Shown in pieces: positions 25,365 to 34,906 of a stretch of DNA of 64,000 nucleotides. The position numbers and the translations under genes were made by a program. Within the stretch, counting starts at the first letter, position 1; each line of letters begins with the position of its first letter. The notes under the pieces are model-generated. The model saw only the letters and a list, made by a program, of their open reading frames with translations. It searched no databases and had not been told where the DNA came from. The stretch comes from Lachnospiraceae bacterium NSJ-143 (GTDB taxonomy: Bacteria; Bacillota; Clostridia; Lachnospirales; Anaerotignaceae): the NCBI GenBank assembly GCA_022867625.1, contig JALIFM010000008.1, forward strand, positions 62,001 to 126,000, read 5' to 3'.

Positions 25365-27470
25365 TTATACATAAAACAGTATATCACCATATGTTGGGAA
25401 CGGCCAGTATTCCTCATCGACAAGCATTTCAAGCTCATCAGCAGGTTTTCTAAGCTCCTCCATAGAAGTAAACACATGGTCCTTTACAAAAACAGCTTTT
25501 TCTTTGACATCTTCAATAGAAACGGATTTATCAAGCTCTTTTTTGAGCTTTTTGAATCCAGCATCAAGTAAAGATATGTTTGCTGTTATATTACCAAGAA
25601 GCTCTCTTTCCACATCAGCGTCAGCACCAACTGCTGAAAGTGAAGCGACTGTGTCAGCCACTACCTTGGCATAGGCTATAACCGCAGGCTTAATCTGTTT
25701 TGCCACCATATCAATCATTGTCCTTGCCTCAATCTGAACCTTATTGATATAGCTTTCATACATTATCTCCGCCCTTGCGGCACATTCTGTCTCTGTCAAT
25801 ACCTTATGTTCCTCGAACATTTTTACTGTACGCGGCGCAATCATTGAGTCAACAGAATCAACCATTGACCGGCAGTTTGGAAGTCCTCTTCTTGCCGCTT
25901 CCTCAACCCAGCTGTCAGAATAGCCGTTTCCGCTGAATATGATTTTCTTATGTTCCTTAACTGTCCTCTGCATAAGCTTATCAAGAGCCTCGTCAACATT
26001 ATCAGCCTTTTCAAGCTCATCAGCAAACTCCTTAAGCGCTTCCGCTACAATAGTATTAAGTATGTAGTTAGGACAAGCAATAGAATCTGACGATGGTACC
26101 ATTCTAAATTCAAATTTGTTACCTGTAAAGGCAAATGGAGATGTCCTGTTTCTGTCGGTAACGTCCTTTTTAATCGAAGGGAGTGTTGATACGCCTATTG
26201 TCATTGAAGTTTCACTTTTGCTGCTTGTGAGGTTTCCAAGCTCAATCTGGTTGAGTATATCCTCAAGCTGTTCACCAAGGAATATGGATATAATAGCAGG
26301 AGGAGCCTCATTTGCACCAAGCCTGTGGTCGTTTCCAGGGTTTGAAGCTGCAAGCCTTAAAAGCACAGCGTTTTCATCTACAGCCTTAATTACAGCAAGA
26401 AGGAATGTGAGGAAAATTTTGTTTTTATGTGGCTCCTTGCCAGGGTCAAGAAGGTTTCTGCCGCCGTCTGTTGACACAGACCAGTTATTGTGTTTACCCG
26501 AGCCATTTACTCCGGCAAAAGGCTTTTCGTGGAGCAAACATTCAAGCCCATGACGTGGAGCGAGTTTTTTCATGTATTCCATCACAAGCTGGTTGTGGTC
26601 TGTAGCTATGTTTGTATCATCATATATAGGTGCAAGCTCGTGCTGTGCAGGCGCAACCTCATTATGCTCAGTTTTAGCAGATATGCCCAGCTTCCAAAGC
26701 TCCATATCCAGGTCTTTCATATAAGCAGCTACTCTTTCTTTAAGTGCACCAAAATAATGGTCGTCAAGCTGCTGACCCTTTGGAGGCATAGCTCCAAACA
26801 GTGTACGTCCTGTAAATATTAAATCCTTACGCTTATTATATATGTCTTTATCCACAAGGAAATATTCCTGCTCAGCCCCTACAGATGTTGTAATTTTAGC
26901 TGTGTCATTGTCGCCCAAAAGCCTTAATACCCTTATAGCCTGTGTGTTAATGGCTTCCATAGAACGGAGCAGAGGTGTTTTCTTGTCAAGTGCTTCGCCC
27001 GTATATGAGCAGAACGCAGTAGGGATACAGAGGGTAAGGCCGCTTGCGTCCTCCTTGAGGAACGCCGGTGATGTACAGTCCCAAACAGAATAACCTCTGG
27101 CTTCAAATGTTCCTCTCAGACCTCCCGAAGGAAACGAGGATGCGTCAGGCTCGCCCTTAATAAGGTTTTTACCTGAAAACTCCATTATTATCTTTCCGTC
27201 TTCAAGAGGTGAAATAAACGCATCGTGCTTTTCAGCCGTAATTCCTGTCATAGGCTGAAACCAGTGTGTATAATGTGTAGCCCCGTTTTCTATAGCCCAG
27301 TCCTTCATAGCGTTGGCCACAACTTCAGCCACTTCAGGCGAAAGCTCTGTGCCGTTTTCGATAGTCTTTTTCAGTTCCCTGTAAATCTTTTTAGGAAGTT
27401 TTTCTCTCATGACTGAATCAGTAAAGACACGGCTTCCATAAATTTCCGGAATTGATTTTATCTCATTCAT
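25365..27470 (-). CDS. glnN: Glutamine synthetase type III
   Basis: A 701-residue GSIII, the large dodecameric class found in Bacteroidetes, cyanobacteria and Clostridia. It makes glutamine from glutamate and ammonia with ATP. Signatures include [59 protein letters not shown] and [15 protein letters not shown]. Length is full and no residue looks missing. The start follows AGAAAGGATTGAG. It has its own promoter and leader (about 27574-27602) and a strong terminator; it is monocistronic. Confidence 0.96.
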   Translation of the reverse strand: MNEIKSIPEIYGSRVFTDSVMREKLPKKIYRELKKTIENGTELSPEVAEVVANAMKDWAIENGATHYTHWFQPMTGITAEKHDAFISPLEDGKIIMEFSGKNLIKGEPDASSFPSGGLRGTFEARGYSVWDCTSPAFLKEDASGLTLCIPTAFCSYTGEALDKKTPLLRSMEAINTQAIRVLRLLGDNDTAKITTSVGAEQEYFLVDKDIYNKRKDLIFTGRTLFGAMPPKGQQLDDHYFGALKERVAAYMKDLDMELWKLGISAKTEHNEVAPAQHELAPIYDDTNIATDHNQLVMEYMKKLAPRHGLECLLHEKPFAGVNGSGKHNNWSVSTDGGRNLLDPGKEPHKNKIFLTFLLAVIKAVDENAVLLRLAASNPGNDHRLGANEAPPAIISIFLGEQLEDILNQIELGNLTSSKSETSMTIGVSTLPSIKKDVTDRNRTSPFAFTGNKFEFRMVPSSDSIACPNYILNTIVAEALKEFADELEKADNVDEALDKLMQRTVKEHKKIIFSGNGYSDSWVEEAARRGLPNCRSMVDSVDSMIAPRTVKMFEEHKVLTETECAARAEIMYESYINKVQIEARTMIDMVAKQIKPAVIAYAKVVADTVASLSAVGADADVERELLGNITANISLLDAGFKKLKKELDKSVSIEDVKEKAVFVKDHVFTSMEELRKPADELEMLVDEEYWPFPTYGDILFYV

Positions 27471-27513
27471 AATATCTCAATCCTTTCTAATTGAAATTTC
27501 TCTTATACACAGA

Positions 27514-27542
27514 AGGCGTCCTCAAAAAATTGAGAACGCCTT
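27514..27542. promoter_or_regulatory. Leader hairpins of the glnN transcript
   Basis: AGGCGT/ACGCCT arms with an inner CTCAA/TTGAG pairing lie 44 bases upstream of the glnN start. A second small stem, AAGTTA/TAACTT, lies just upstream on the transcript (about 27548-27564). There is no U-run in the glnN direction, so it is not a simple terminator. It could be an attenuator or RNA-protein target. It might also end the upstream dehydrogenase transcript. Confidence 0.45.
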
Positions 27543-27573
27543 TGTTCAAGTTACTGCATAACTTACGCTTATA

Positions 27574-27602
27574 TAAATACCATGTTTTCGGAGAAAAATC
27601 AA
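27574..27602 (-). promoter_or_regulatory. Candidate promoter of glnN
   Basis: On the minus strand TTGATT (27597-27602) and TATTTA (27574-27579) have 17-base spacing. The transcript would begin just before the paired leader hairpins. Confidence 0.45.
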
Positions 27603-27677
27603 GTACTATTTTTAAATTTTTTCTGTTTTTTGGAATTTAATCAGGAAATCCAATATCTAATATACTTAAAACTTATA

Positions 27678-28610
27678 CTAAATAAGGTTATTCAGCTTTC
27701 CACCCTCAATAAAAGCCCGGAGGTTATCCAAAACAATCTTTTCGGTTGTCTCATTATTCTTATCCCCACAGAAGCTGTTATGAGGTGAGAAAAAGAAATT
27801 TTCCATATCCCACATAGGGCTGTCTTTATCTAAAGGTTCGTTTTCAAACACATCTACAGCTGCCCCAAGCAGCTTTCCGCTTTTTAAAGCGTTATAAAGC
27901 GCGGTTTCATCCTGTACCGCTCCCCGTCCTATATTTATATACACCGAGTTATCCTTCATCGTGGCAAACATTCTGTCATTAAAAAGGTGATATGTGTTTT
28001 CAGCAAGCGGAAGCGCCACCACCACTATATCATACTGGCCAATTCTTTCTTCCAGCTCATCAACAGTGTATACATTATCAAAATAATCAGCGCTTTTTCC
28101 GCTTCTGGAAAATCCGTCAACATAAGCATCAAACGCTTTAAGGCGTTTCGCCGTCTCTTTTCCTATATGACCCGTTCCAAGCAAAGCCGCCTTTTTGCCG
28201 GTTAACTCCAGCAAATCGAACCTTTTCTTCCAGCTGTGTCCCTTCTGCTGTGCCTCAAATGTACGTACATGCTTGTATATATCAAGTATCCGCATAATTA
28301 TAAACTCGGCAATAGGTTTATCAAACACACCCTTGAGACTTGCATAAGACACGCCCATGCTTTTAAGTTTTTCAATCGGCTGGCTGTCAGTGCCGACCAT
28401 AAGCGCCTGAACAAATTTAAGGTTTCTAAAATCCTCCGGCCTGTTATGGCTGAAAACATCCAGCTGTACAAGGACATCACACCCAAGCTCATCATAGCTT
28501 AAAGGCACCTTTTCGTCCTCGTGGCAATATACCTCATAGCCCAGTTTTTGAGCCTCTCTGGCTATGTTCAGCCTCAATTCCTTTTTCTTTCCGGCAACAA
28601 CAGCTTTCAA
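27678..28610 (-). CDS. D-isomer-specific 2-hydroxyacid dehydrogenase
   Basis: A protein of about 310 residues in the phosphoglycerate/lactate-dehydrogenase-like family. The NAD motif is GTGHIG in the middle, followed by INIGRGAVQDETAL, VDVFENEPL and SPHNS, which supply the catalytic Arg, Glu and His. It reduces a 2-oxoacid or oxidises a D-2-hydroxyacid; the substrate is unknown. I prefer the TTG at 28610, about 8 bases after AAAGG, because the GTG 3 codons upstream abuts that site. It lies 24 bases after the exported stalk-domain gene. Confidence 0.85.
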   Translation of the reverse strand: MKAVVAGKKKELRLNIAREAQKLGYEVYCHEDEKVPLSYDELGCDVLVQLDVFSHNRPEDFRNLKFVQALMVGTDSQPIEKLKSMGVSYASLKGVFDKPIAEFIIMRILDIYKHVRTFEAQQKGHSWKKRFDLLELTGKKAALLGTGHIGKETAKRLKAFDAYVDGFSRSGKSADYFDNVYTVDELEERIGQYDIVVVALPLAENTYHLFNDRMFATMKDNSVYINIGRGAVQDETALYNALKSGKLLGAAVDVFENEPLDKDSPMWDMENFFFSPHNSFCGDKNNETTEKIVLDNLRAFIEGGKLNNLI

Positions 28611-28634
28611 CAGTATCACCCTTTCCAGCGGATA

Positions 28635-29534
28635 TTACAGCAGTTCAGCAAAGTCATAAGGAGCCATCATAGTTTCGTCCTCAAGATAGATTTTGCCAGA
28701 AAGTTCAGTTTTAACTCCATTGATTGTACATATATTTGACTCAGCTGTAACAAGTATTGTCTTATCTTCTTTTTTAAGCTCCACAGGCATGTCATTGGCT
28801 ATCCATTTTACACTATAGCCCGCCTTCTCACTCACTTCACGAAGCTTTACCGGGCTTTTGTCAACTACCTCGTTTTTAGCTTTTTCAATAATCATTACAG
28901 TTTCAGGAGTAGTCTGAGCCGGAATACTCCTTGTTGACGCTCCATAAAATACAGCAAGGGCGCTGCCTTCAAGCTCTTCCTCTTTTGCTTTTTCACCCTT
29001 GGCGTTTATTATAACAGTGTCTTTTCCTATATTGAGTTTAAGATTGTTCTCAGCATTTATAAGCTCAGAATTGTAAACTGAAAAATCAACATTAGAGTCA
29101 GTGTTTATTATTACTGATGAAACGCTGCTTGTCATTGGAGGAATACTCATAGTCATAGGTGTATTAGCTCCTATAACAAGCATTATGTCCATGTCATCTT
29201 TTATATCCGAAACCTTTTTTACACTTCCGTCCTTGGCGTCAATTACTACAGCGTCATCAGCGATATTTGCCTTGAGCCCTGTTTCTGAAACCAAAACAGA
29301 AATATATCCGTCCTCGCCTTCCTCAATTGATGTTACTGTTCCCTTATAGATTACATAATCTGATTTCTCATTTCTGAGAACGGAAATTTCAGCAGCATCT
29401 TCCTTTGAAGCCTCAACAGCAACCTTGCCAACCTCTGTATTTGTAACAGTTGTGTCAGCAAACACGCCTGTTGTAAGCACCATTGAAGTAATAAATGTAG
29501 TTAAAACAACCTTGCTTAAAATATTTTTTTTCAT
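28635..29534 (-). CDS. Exported stalk-domain protein of unknown function
   Basis: A 299-residue secreted protein with a signal peptide ending at about VFADT (residue 27). The body is beta-rich, with an OB-like segment YKGTVTSIEEGEDGYISVLV. The C-terminal 75 residues (SPVKLREVSEKAGYSVKWI ... VKTELSGKIYLEDETMMAP) look like the copper amine oxidase N-terminal stalk domain common on clostridial surface proteins. The role is unknown. The start follows GGGAGGATT. It probably shares a transcript with the dehydrogenase gene downstream, though functional linkage is unclear. Confidence 0.75.
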   Translation of the reverse strand: MKKNILSKVVLTTFITSMVLTTGVFADTTVTNTEVGKVAVEASKEDAAEISVLRNEKSDYVIYKGTVTSIEEGEDGYISVLVSETGLKANIADDAVVIDAKDGSVKKVSDIKDDMDIMLVIGANTPMTMSIPPMTSSVSSVIINTDSNVDFSVYNSELINAENNLKLNIGKDTVIINAKGEKAKEEELEGSALAVFYGASTRSIPAQTTPETVMIIEKAKNEVVDKSPVKLREVSEKAGYSVKWIANDMPVELKKEDKTILVTAESNICTINGVKTELSGKIYLEDETMMAPYDFAELL

Positions 29535-29645
29535 TGTTAGAATCCTCCCATATTTTTAATTCGATAATAAATATTTCATTCACCTGGTGATATATATAAT
29601 ACCAGCAAACAAAATTATTTGTGTTAATAAACTATGAACGCAACA

Positions 29646-30890
29646 TTACTCTTTGATTTCTTTTCTTATCATATCGAACTCACTGACATGGAAAGGTATT
29701 TTAACCTTTAGTATCTGTTTAGGGTGCGGAGCTGATTTAACAGGAACACCGTCCTCGTCCCACATTTCAGTCACAGTAAATTTTTGTGATGGGCCATTTG
29801 ATGCGAGAACCTCAAGCTCATCGCCGACCTCAAACTTGTTTCTCTGCATTACAACAGCTGTTTCATTATTCTTGTCATATTCCCCGCATACCATCCCTAC
29901 AAAATCATACCCGCGCAAGTATGAGTTGCTTGTATAAACCTGCTCATTGCTTCCGGGCTTTCCAAAATAAAAGCCTGTTGTAAAAGCCCTGTGGCTCGCT
30001 TTAGACACTTCCTGTAAATACTGTTCTTTTCTGCTCTCATATCTTTTTGGAGACTCAATATAATCATCTATAGCCTGCCTGTAAGCTTTGACAACAGTGC
30101 CCACATAAAACGGAGTTTTCATGCGCCCTTCTATTTTGAAACTCTGTACACCGGCATTAACCAGTTCCGGTATATGCTCAATCATACATAAATCCTTAGA
30201 ATTATATATATAGGTTCCGCGTTCGTTTTCAGTCACAGGCATATACTCACCCGGTCTGGTTTCTTCAACAAGATAATATTTCCAACGGCATGGGTGCGCA
30301 CACTCTCCGTGATTGGCGTCACGGCCTGTAAGGTAATTGCTCAGAAGGCATCTTCCGGAATATGAAATACACATAGCTCCATGAACAAAGGACTCTATTT
30401 CCATATCTTCCGGAATATTTTCGCGTATTTTCTTTATCTCGTCTATCGAAAGCTCCCTTGCGGCAACTATCCTTTTAGCTCCAAGGGAATACCACATTTT
30501 AGCACTCATGTAGTTTGTGTTGTTTGCCTGTGTCGACACATGTATTTCCATTTCCGGAACCGCTTGTCTTGCCACTGAAAACACACCTAAATCCGATATC
30601 AGCAGCGCATCTGCGCCTATTTCGTAAATCTTCCTGAAATATTCTGCCATACCTTCAAAATCATCGTTATGAGCGTAAATATTAGCTGTTACATAAACTT
30701 TGACTCCATGGGCGTGAGCAAATTCTATGCCTCTTTTCATTGTATCCAAATCAAAGTTTTTAGCCTTTGCCCTGAGCCCGTATTCCTCACCGCCTATATA
30801 AACCGCGTCTGCACCATAAAGCACCGCTATAACAAGCTTCTCATAATCCCCTGCCGGAGCGAGAAGCTCTATTTTTTTATTGTTAATCAT
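29646..30890 (-). CDS. trhP: U32-family tRNA hydroxylation protein (TrhP-like)
   Basis: A 414-residue peptidase-U32-family protein. In E. coli and B. subtilis, TrhP relatives are needed for prephenate-dependent hydroxylation of U34 in certain tRNAs. It begins IELLAPAGDYEKLVIAVLYGADAVYIGG and has the four-Cys block CISYSGRC ... GECAHPCRW that binds an iron-sulfur cluster, plus KIEGRMKTPFYVGTVV. It overlaps trmR by 8 bases. TrmR methylates the product (5-hydroxyuridine to 5-methoxyuridine), so the two genes form one modification pathway, as in the B. subtilis mltG-trmR-trhP locus. Confidence 0.88.
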   Translation of the reverse strand: MINNKKIELLAPAGDYEKLVIAVLYGADAVYIGGEEYGLRAKAKNFDLDTMKRGIEFAHAHGVKVYVTANIYAHNDDFEGMAEYFRKIYEIGADALLISDLGVFSVARQAVPEMEIHVSTQANNTNYMSAKMWYSLGAKRIVAARELSIDEIKKIRENIPEDMEIESFVHGAMCISYSGRCLLSNYLTGRDANHGECAHPCRWKYYLVEETRPGEYMPVTENERGTYIYNSKDLCMIEHIPELVNAGVQSFKIEGRMKTPFYVGTVVKAYRQAIDDYIESPKRYESRKEQYLQEVSKASHRAFTTGFYFGKPGSNEQVYTSNSYLRGYDFVGMVCGEYDKNNETAVVMQRNKFEVGDELEVLASNGPSQKFTVTEMWDEDGVPVKSAPHPKQILKVKIPFHVSEFDMIRKEIKE

Positions 30891-31569
30891 CGCTGAATTC
30901 TCCTTCTACAGGAATATAATCCTTTATTTTTGTACACAGTACTATCCCATCGCCTATTGGTATTATAGATGACTCCAGACAGTCAAGGTGTGATATGTCC
31001 CAAAGGAAATTGCGCATTCGTTTGTGTATTGTACGCTGCCTCCTTGGAAGTGTAAACCTGGACTTTGCGATATTTCCTCCTTGCAGAACATCATCTGCAA
31101 CCATAATTCCTCCAACAGGCATAAGCCTTAAAAGGTGCGGAAGGAACTGTATATACTGCCCCTTAGCCGCATCCAAAAATATAAAGTCATACGGCCCTTC
31201 AAGCTTAGGAAGAACATTTGCCGCATCATCCTCAATAATTCTGATTTTATCTTCAAGGTCTAATTTCTTTATGTTTTTTCTAGCTTCTGCAAGCATAAGC
31301 TCATAGCGGTCTATAGTAGTAACATGACCCCCTTCAGCCAGATACCTGCACATGAGGCCTGCTGAAAATGCCACTGCCGTACCTATTTCCAGCACTTCCT
31401 TCGGCCTTTTAATTGTAAGCAGAGTACTCAAAAACCTTGCGGTTTCGTGTGGTATTACAGGCACCTCAGCCGCAAGGGCTTCCTCCTGTATTTCACCGAG
31501 CACCCCATCATATTTTGGCTGTATAAGCCTTATATATTTGCTTATATAATCATCTGTAAAATATTTCAT
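30883..31569 (-). CDS. trmR: O-methyltransferase TrmR-like (tRNA 5-hydroxyuridine methyltransferase)
   Basis: A 228-residue SAM-dependent O-methyltransferase of the caffeoyl-CoA-type family. Motif I is LEIGTAVAFSAGLM, followed by VTTIDRYELM, DDAANVLPKLEGPYDFIFLDAAKGQY and GGIMVADDVLQGG. In B. subtilis the orthologue YrrM (TrmR) turns 5-hydroxyuridine of tRNA into 5-methoxyuridine. Its placement between mltG and trhP supports this. The ATG follows a GGGG site; the gap to mltG is 14 bases. Confidence 0.87.
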   Translation of the reverse strand: MKYFTDDYISKYIRLIQPKYDGVLGEIQEEALAAEVPVIPHETARFLSTLLTIKRPKEVLEIGTAVAFSAGLMCRYLAEGGHVTTIDRYELMLAEARKNIKKLDLEDKIRIIEDDAANVLPKLEGPYDFIFLDAAKGQYIQFLPHLLRLMPVGGIMVADDVLQGGNIAKSRFTLPRRQRTIHKRMRNFLWDISHLDCLESSIIPIGDGIVLCTKIKDYIPVEGEFSDD

Positions 31570-31583
31570 AATTACCCCGTATA

Positions 31584-32681
31584 TCAGTTATTAAAACTGT
31601 TTTTATAATTTTCCTTCGCTTTAAGGAAATCGTCGTAGTTATCGGTAAATACGTGCTCCCCGCTTCCTCTTTCTTTCACAACATAGTATATATAGTCGTT
31701 GTTATCCGGATTGACCGCCGCCTCTAAAGCTGCCTCCCCGGGATTGCAGATAGGCCCAACCGGAAGGCCTTCATACATATATGTGTTGTAAGGCGAATCA
31801 ACCTCCAGGTCGTCATGTGTAACAACCTCATTCCTTACATCATTTGCATACTGCACAGTAGAGTCAATCTGCAGTTTCATACCGGCTTTAAGCCTGTTGT
31901 ATATTACACCGGCAGCTATTGCCCTCTCATCGTCAACCTGTATTTCTGATTCAACCATTGATGCTACTGTAACTATCTGGTCAGATGTATATTCCGAGCC
32001 TGTATTTTTAAGTATATTATCATAGGCTATTTCAAACCTGTCCAGCATTTTGCTTATAATATCGTGAGCTGTTGTGCCTTCAGCAAATTCATAGGTCGCT
32101 GGGAACAGATATCCTTCAAGGTAAAAATCCCTTCTTGGAATATCTCTAAGAAATTCATAGTCAAACTCTCCGTTATTCATTTCATCTATAAATTCGTCAT
32201 ATGCAACTATTCCGCGCTCATTTAATAACGCCGCTATTTTTTTAGCAGTATACCCTTCAGGTATTGTAACTTTTCTGGAATTATCAACAACAGGACCAGA
32301 CTGAATAATTTTCATTATTTCTTCCGGCTCTGTTCCCTCAGCTATGTAATACTCACCCTGCATATATGTGCCGTCATACCCCTGAGCCTTGCTTTGAAGC
32401 CTGAATATAAGCTTGTTTGATATAAGACCGCTTTTGTCAAGAATTTCTGCTATCTCTTTTGTTGACGCGCCTTTTGGTATTATTATATGTACTGTTTCAG
32501 GCTCCTCAGATGACTGTATCTGACTTGTCGCGCTGGTATAGTTCTTAGCCTTATCAAATGCTATATTATATATTTTGATACTTCCAAACACAATTATGCC
32601 AATAATTACCAGAACCGCTGCCGATAATATAATCTGACCGGTATAATTCCTTCGTCTCCTTCTTCTGCGTCTGTTTTCCAA
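31584..32681 (-). CDS. mltG: Endolytic peptidoglycan transglycosylase MltG
   Basis: A protein of about 365 residues that cleaves nascent glycan strands at the outer membrane face and helps set strand length. It opens with an unusual run of eight Arg residues (ENRRRRRRRRNY), then one transmembrane helix (residues about 17-41). The LysM-like IPKGASTKEIAEIL segment and catalytic domain follow, with VTVASMVESEIQ carrying the catalytic Glu, then YNRL and NTYMYEGLPVGPICNPG. I choose the TTG at 32681, 6 bases after AGGTG; the GTG 3 codons upstream lies inside that site. Confidence 0.92.
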   Translation of the reverse strand: MENRRRRRRRRNYTGQIILSAAVLVIIGIIVFGSIKIYNIAFDKAKNYTSATSQIQSSEEPETVHIIIPKGASTKEIAEILDKSGLISNKLIFRLQSKAQGYDGTYMQGEYYIAEGTEPEEIMKIIQSGPVVDNSRKVTIPEGYTAKKIAALLNERGIVAYDEFIDEMNNGEFDYEFLRDIPRRDFYLEGYLFPATYEFAEGTTAHDIISKMLDRFEIAYDNILKNTGSEYTSDQIVTVASMVESEIQVDDERAIAAGVIYNRLKAGMKLQIDSTVQYANDVRNEVVTHDDLEVDSPYNTYMYEGLPVGPICNPGEAALEAAVNPDNNDYIYYVVKERGSGEHVFTDNYDDFLKAKENYKNSFNN

Positions 32682-32758
32682 TATTTTCACCTGCTTTTAA
32701 TTTTTAATATGTGATAATATTATACAATTTCTTTAATACCAGTACAATATAATTATGT

Positions 32759-32893
32759 TTAAATATTTATTAACTTATATAAACCCGGAAAGCCCCTTAC
32801 ACCATCCACCTGCAAAAGCGTTGATGTAAAGAGGCCCAACACCGCCAGAACAGCGGCAACTACATTATAAATTATAGCCGCTGTTTTGGCAAC
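32759..32893 (-). pseudogene. Membrane-protein remnant or structured leader upstream of mltG
   Basis: In the 250-base gap upstream of mltG one minus-strand frame stays open for 45 codons and would encode a hydrophobic helix (IIYNVVAAVLAVLGLFTS) with a GFPGLYKLI end, but it has no usable start codon. The same stretch holds a 14-base-pair inverted repeat (32844-32857 and 32877-32890, one G-T pair) and a weaker one at 32792-32801 and 32825-32834. It may be the end of a decayed gene, or a folded 5' leader. I do not recognise the family. Confidence 0.35.
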
Positions 32894-32930
32894 TCACTAT
32901 TATCCGCTAATTTACAATAAAATATGTATT

Positions 32931-33518
32931 TTACTCACCTAAATACAATTTACATATAATCCTAACTGTGTTTTCAATTCCTATACGCCCGCAATCTATA
33001 CATATGTTATAATTCTGTGGTTCTCCCCATATCTGGTTTGTATACTCATATAAATATGTTTTTCTTCTTCTGTCAGCCTGTCTTATCAGCTTTTCAACAT
33101 CCTGTTCCGGTAATTTGTAAGTTTCAATAATATGATTTTTTCTGAAACTCATATCGGCATAAATAAATACGTGCAACACTGACTTAAAATCCCAGAGTAT
33201 TTTATTACTGCCTCGCCCAATGATGATACAAGGCCCCTCTTCAGCTAAATTTCTTATTATTTTAAATTGCTCTAAAAAGATTCTGTCGCCAAGTGGTTCT
33301 GTCTTTATTATACTCATATCATTATTACTGAAGTATCTGTCTAAACCAAATTTTTCTGCTTCCTCAAAAAAAGCCTCCTGTATTCCGCTTTGGCTGGCAG
33401 CTTTCATTATAAGCTGTTTATCATAGCATGGAATTCCCAAATCCTCTGACAGTCTTTCACCTATAAATTCTCCTCCGCTGCCATACTGCCTGCTTATAGT
33501 AATTATTTTATTTTTCAT
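32931..33518 (-). CDS. Cytidylate kinase-like family protein
   Basis: A 195-residue P-loop protein of the cytidylate-kinase-like family (AAA_26-type). The P-loop region ISRQYGSGGEFIGERLSEDLG has GSGG in place of a full GxxGxGKS, as is typical of this family. The lid region RRKTYLYEYT follows. It is not the canonical Cmk, whose P-loop and length differ. It lies 17 bases after the MATE gene, in the TetR-controlled operon; members often sit next to MATE transporters in gut Clostridia, as I recall, but the link is unexplained. Confidence 0.8.
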   Translation of the reverse strand: MKNKIITISRQYGSGGEFIGERLSEDLGIPCYDKQLIMKAASQSGIQEAFFEEAEKFGLDRYFSNNDMSIIKTEPLGDRIFLEQFKIIRNLAEEGPCIIIGRGSNKILWDFKSVLHVFIYADMSFRKNHIIETYKLPEQDVEKLIRQADRRRKTYLYEYTNQIWGEPQNYNICIDCGRIGIENTVRIICKLYLGE

Positions 33519-33535
33519 AACATATCCTCCTTACA

Positions 33536-34906
33536 TCAAAGGGACATATTTTTAAGGGCTATTTTCTTCATTGGTTTGATAGAAATCAAACATATTATAA
33601 TTGTTAAAATATCAGCTGCTGGCTGTGCAAAATAAATCCCCGTAATTCCCATAAGTTTAGGCAAAATTAAAATAAACGGTATATAAAATATTCCCTGCCT
33701 TATGGCAGATAAAAACAGGCCATATTTTGACGAACCGATTGTCTGAAAAGTTATCGTCATCATATAACATATCCCAAATGCAGGGTAAAGTATTGTTTGG
33801 GAAATTAAAAGCCGTACACCATAATCAATTACAGCCGGGTTTCTGTTAAACAGCATAATAAGCGGCTTAGAAAGCAAAATATAAGTTAATGCAACAAATA
33901 CAGTTAGAACTATGGAAGAACAAACAGCAAAATGTACAGATTCATTAAACCGCTCCTTTTTTCCTGCTCCAAATGAATAAGAGGCTACAGGCTGATACCC
34001 CTGCATAAACCCCATTACTACATAACATCCAATTAGAATTAAACGCTGTACAACACCATAAGCTGCTATTATTAAATCCGCATCGGCCATACCTTTAGCC
34101 GCTATATTAGTTAATGAAGTTGCAACTGCCAGACATATCTGGATAACAGCTGTTGGTATTCCAATCGCCATAACCATCTTTATCATTTTCAAAGATAGAT
34201 GGAAATATTTTAATTTCACTTTTATAATTGAACGTCCGCTCAAATAGTACCATGACAAAATAAAGAATGTCGCAAATTGAGAAATTGTTGTTGCTAATGA
34301 AGCTCCTTCAACCCCCATTCCGAATCCCCAATCAAACATAAATATCGGGTCAAGTATAACATTCATAACTGCACCTGTTATTACAGCCACCGAAGAGATT
34401 TTAACAGATGATTCCGCTCTTGCCGCACAATTCATACTTTGTGCCGGAAGATTTGCAAGTGCAGCTATAAACATCCAAAACGCATATTCTTTCGCCTGTG
34501 GCAGTACTGAATCGGACGCTCCGAATGATTTTAAAAGACACTCCATAAAAATCAATCCAAAAATACACAAAAATATACCTACAATAATTGATATGCCTAT
34601 GATTGTTGTAACTGTCTCATTAGCACCATCTCTGTCTTTTGCTCCCAGCTGACGTCCGGCAAGCACCGCCGCTCCGGCCGCAAATATATTTTCTACAGAA
34701 ACCATTATAAGCAGCAATGGCAGTGTAACTCCGACAGCTGCCAACGCAGTATCCGAACCCAGCATACCAATGTATCCTGTATCTACAATGTTGTAAAAGG
34801 CTTTTGCAAGCAATGCTACTGTAGCCGGCACTGCAAGTTTTACAATGGCTTTTGACGGTTTCATTTCTTCTAATATAGATACCTGAAATTTATCCTGAGC
34901 ATTCAT
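33536..34906 (-). CDS. MATE-family efflux transporter (TetR-regulated)
   Basis: A 456-residue transporter with 12 membrane helices. The N-lobe has LAKAFYNIVDTGYIGMLG and the usual AGRQLGAKDRDGANET loop; the C-lobe begins MAIGIPTAVIQICLAV and has GFMQGYQPVASYSFGAGKKERF. The start overlaps the tetR stop by 4 bases (ATGA), so translation is coupled. Since the repressor gene is next to it, the exported compound probably induces the operon. It is clearly distinct from the MATE gene at 11.1 kb. Confidence 0.9.
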   Translation of the reverse strand: MNAQDKFQVSILEEMKPSKAIVKLAVPATVALLAKAFYNIVDTGYIGMLGSDTALAAVGVTLPLLLIMVSVENIFAAGAAVLAGRQLGAKDRDGANETVTTIIGISIIVGIFLCIFGLIFMECLLKSFGASDSVLPQAKEYAFWMFIAALANLPAQSMNCAARAESSVKISSVAVITGAVMNVILDPIFMFDWGFGMGVEGASLATTISQFATFFILSWYYLSGRSIIKVKLKYFHLSLKMIKMVMAIGIPTAVIQICLAVATSLTNIAAKGMADADLIIAAYGVVQRLILIGCYVVMGFMQGYQPVASYSFGAGKKERFNESVHFAVCSSIVLTVFVALTYILLSKPLIMLFNRNPAVIDYGVRLLISQTILYPAFGICYMMTITFQTIGSSKYGLFLSAIRQGIFYIPFILILPKLMGITGIYFAQPAADILTIIICLISIKPMKKIALKNMSL

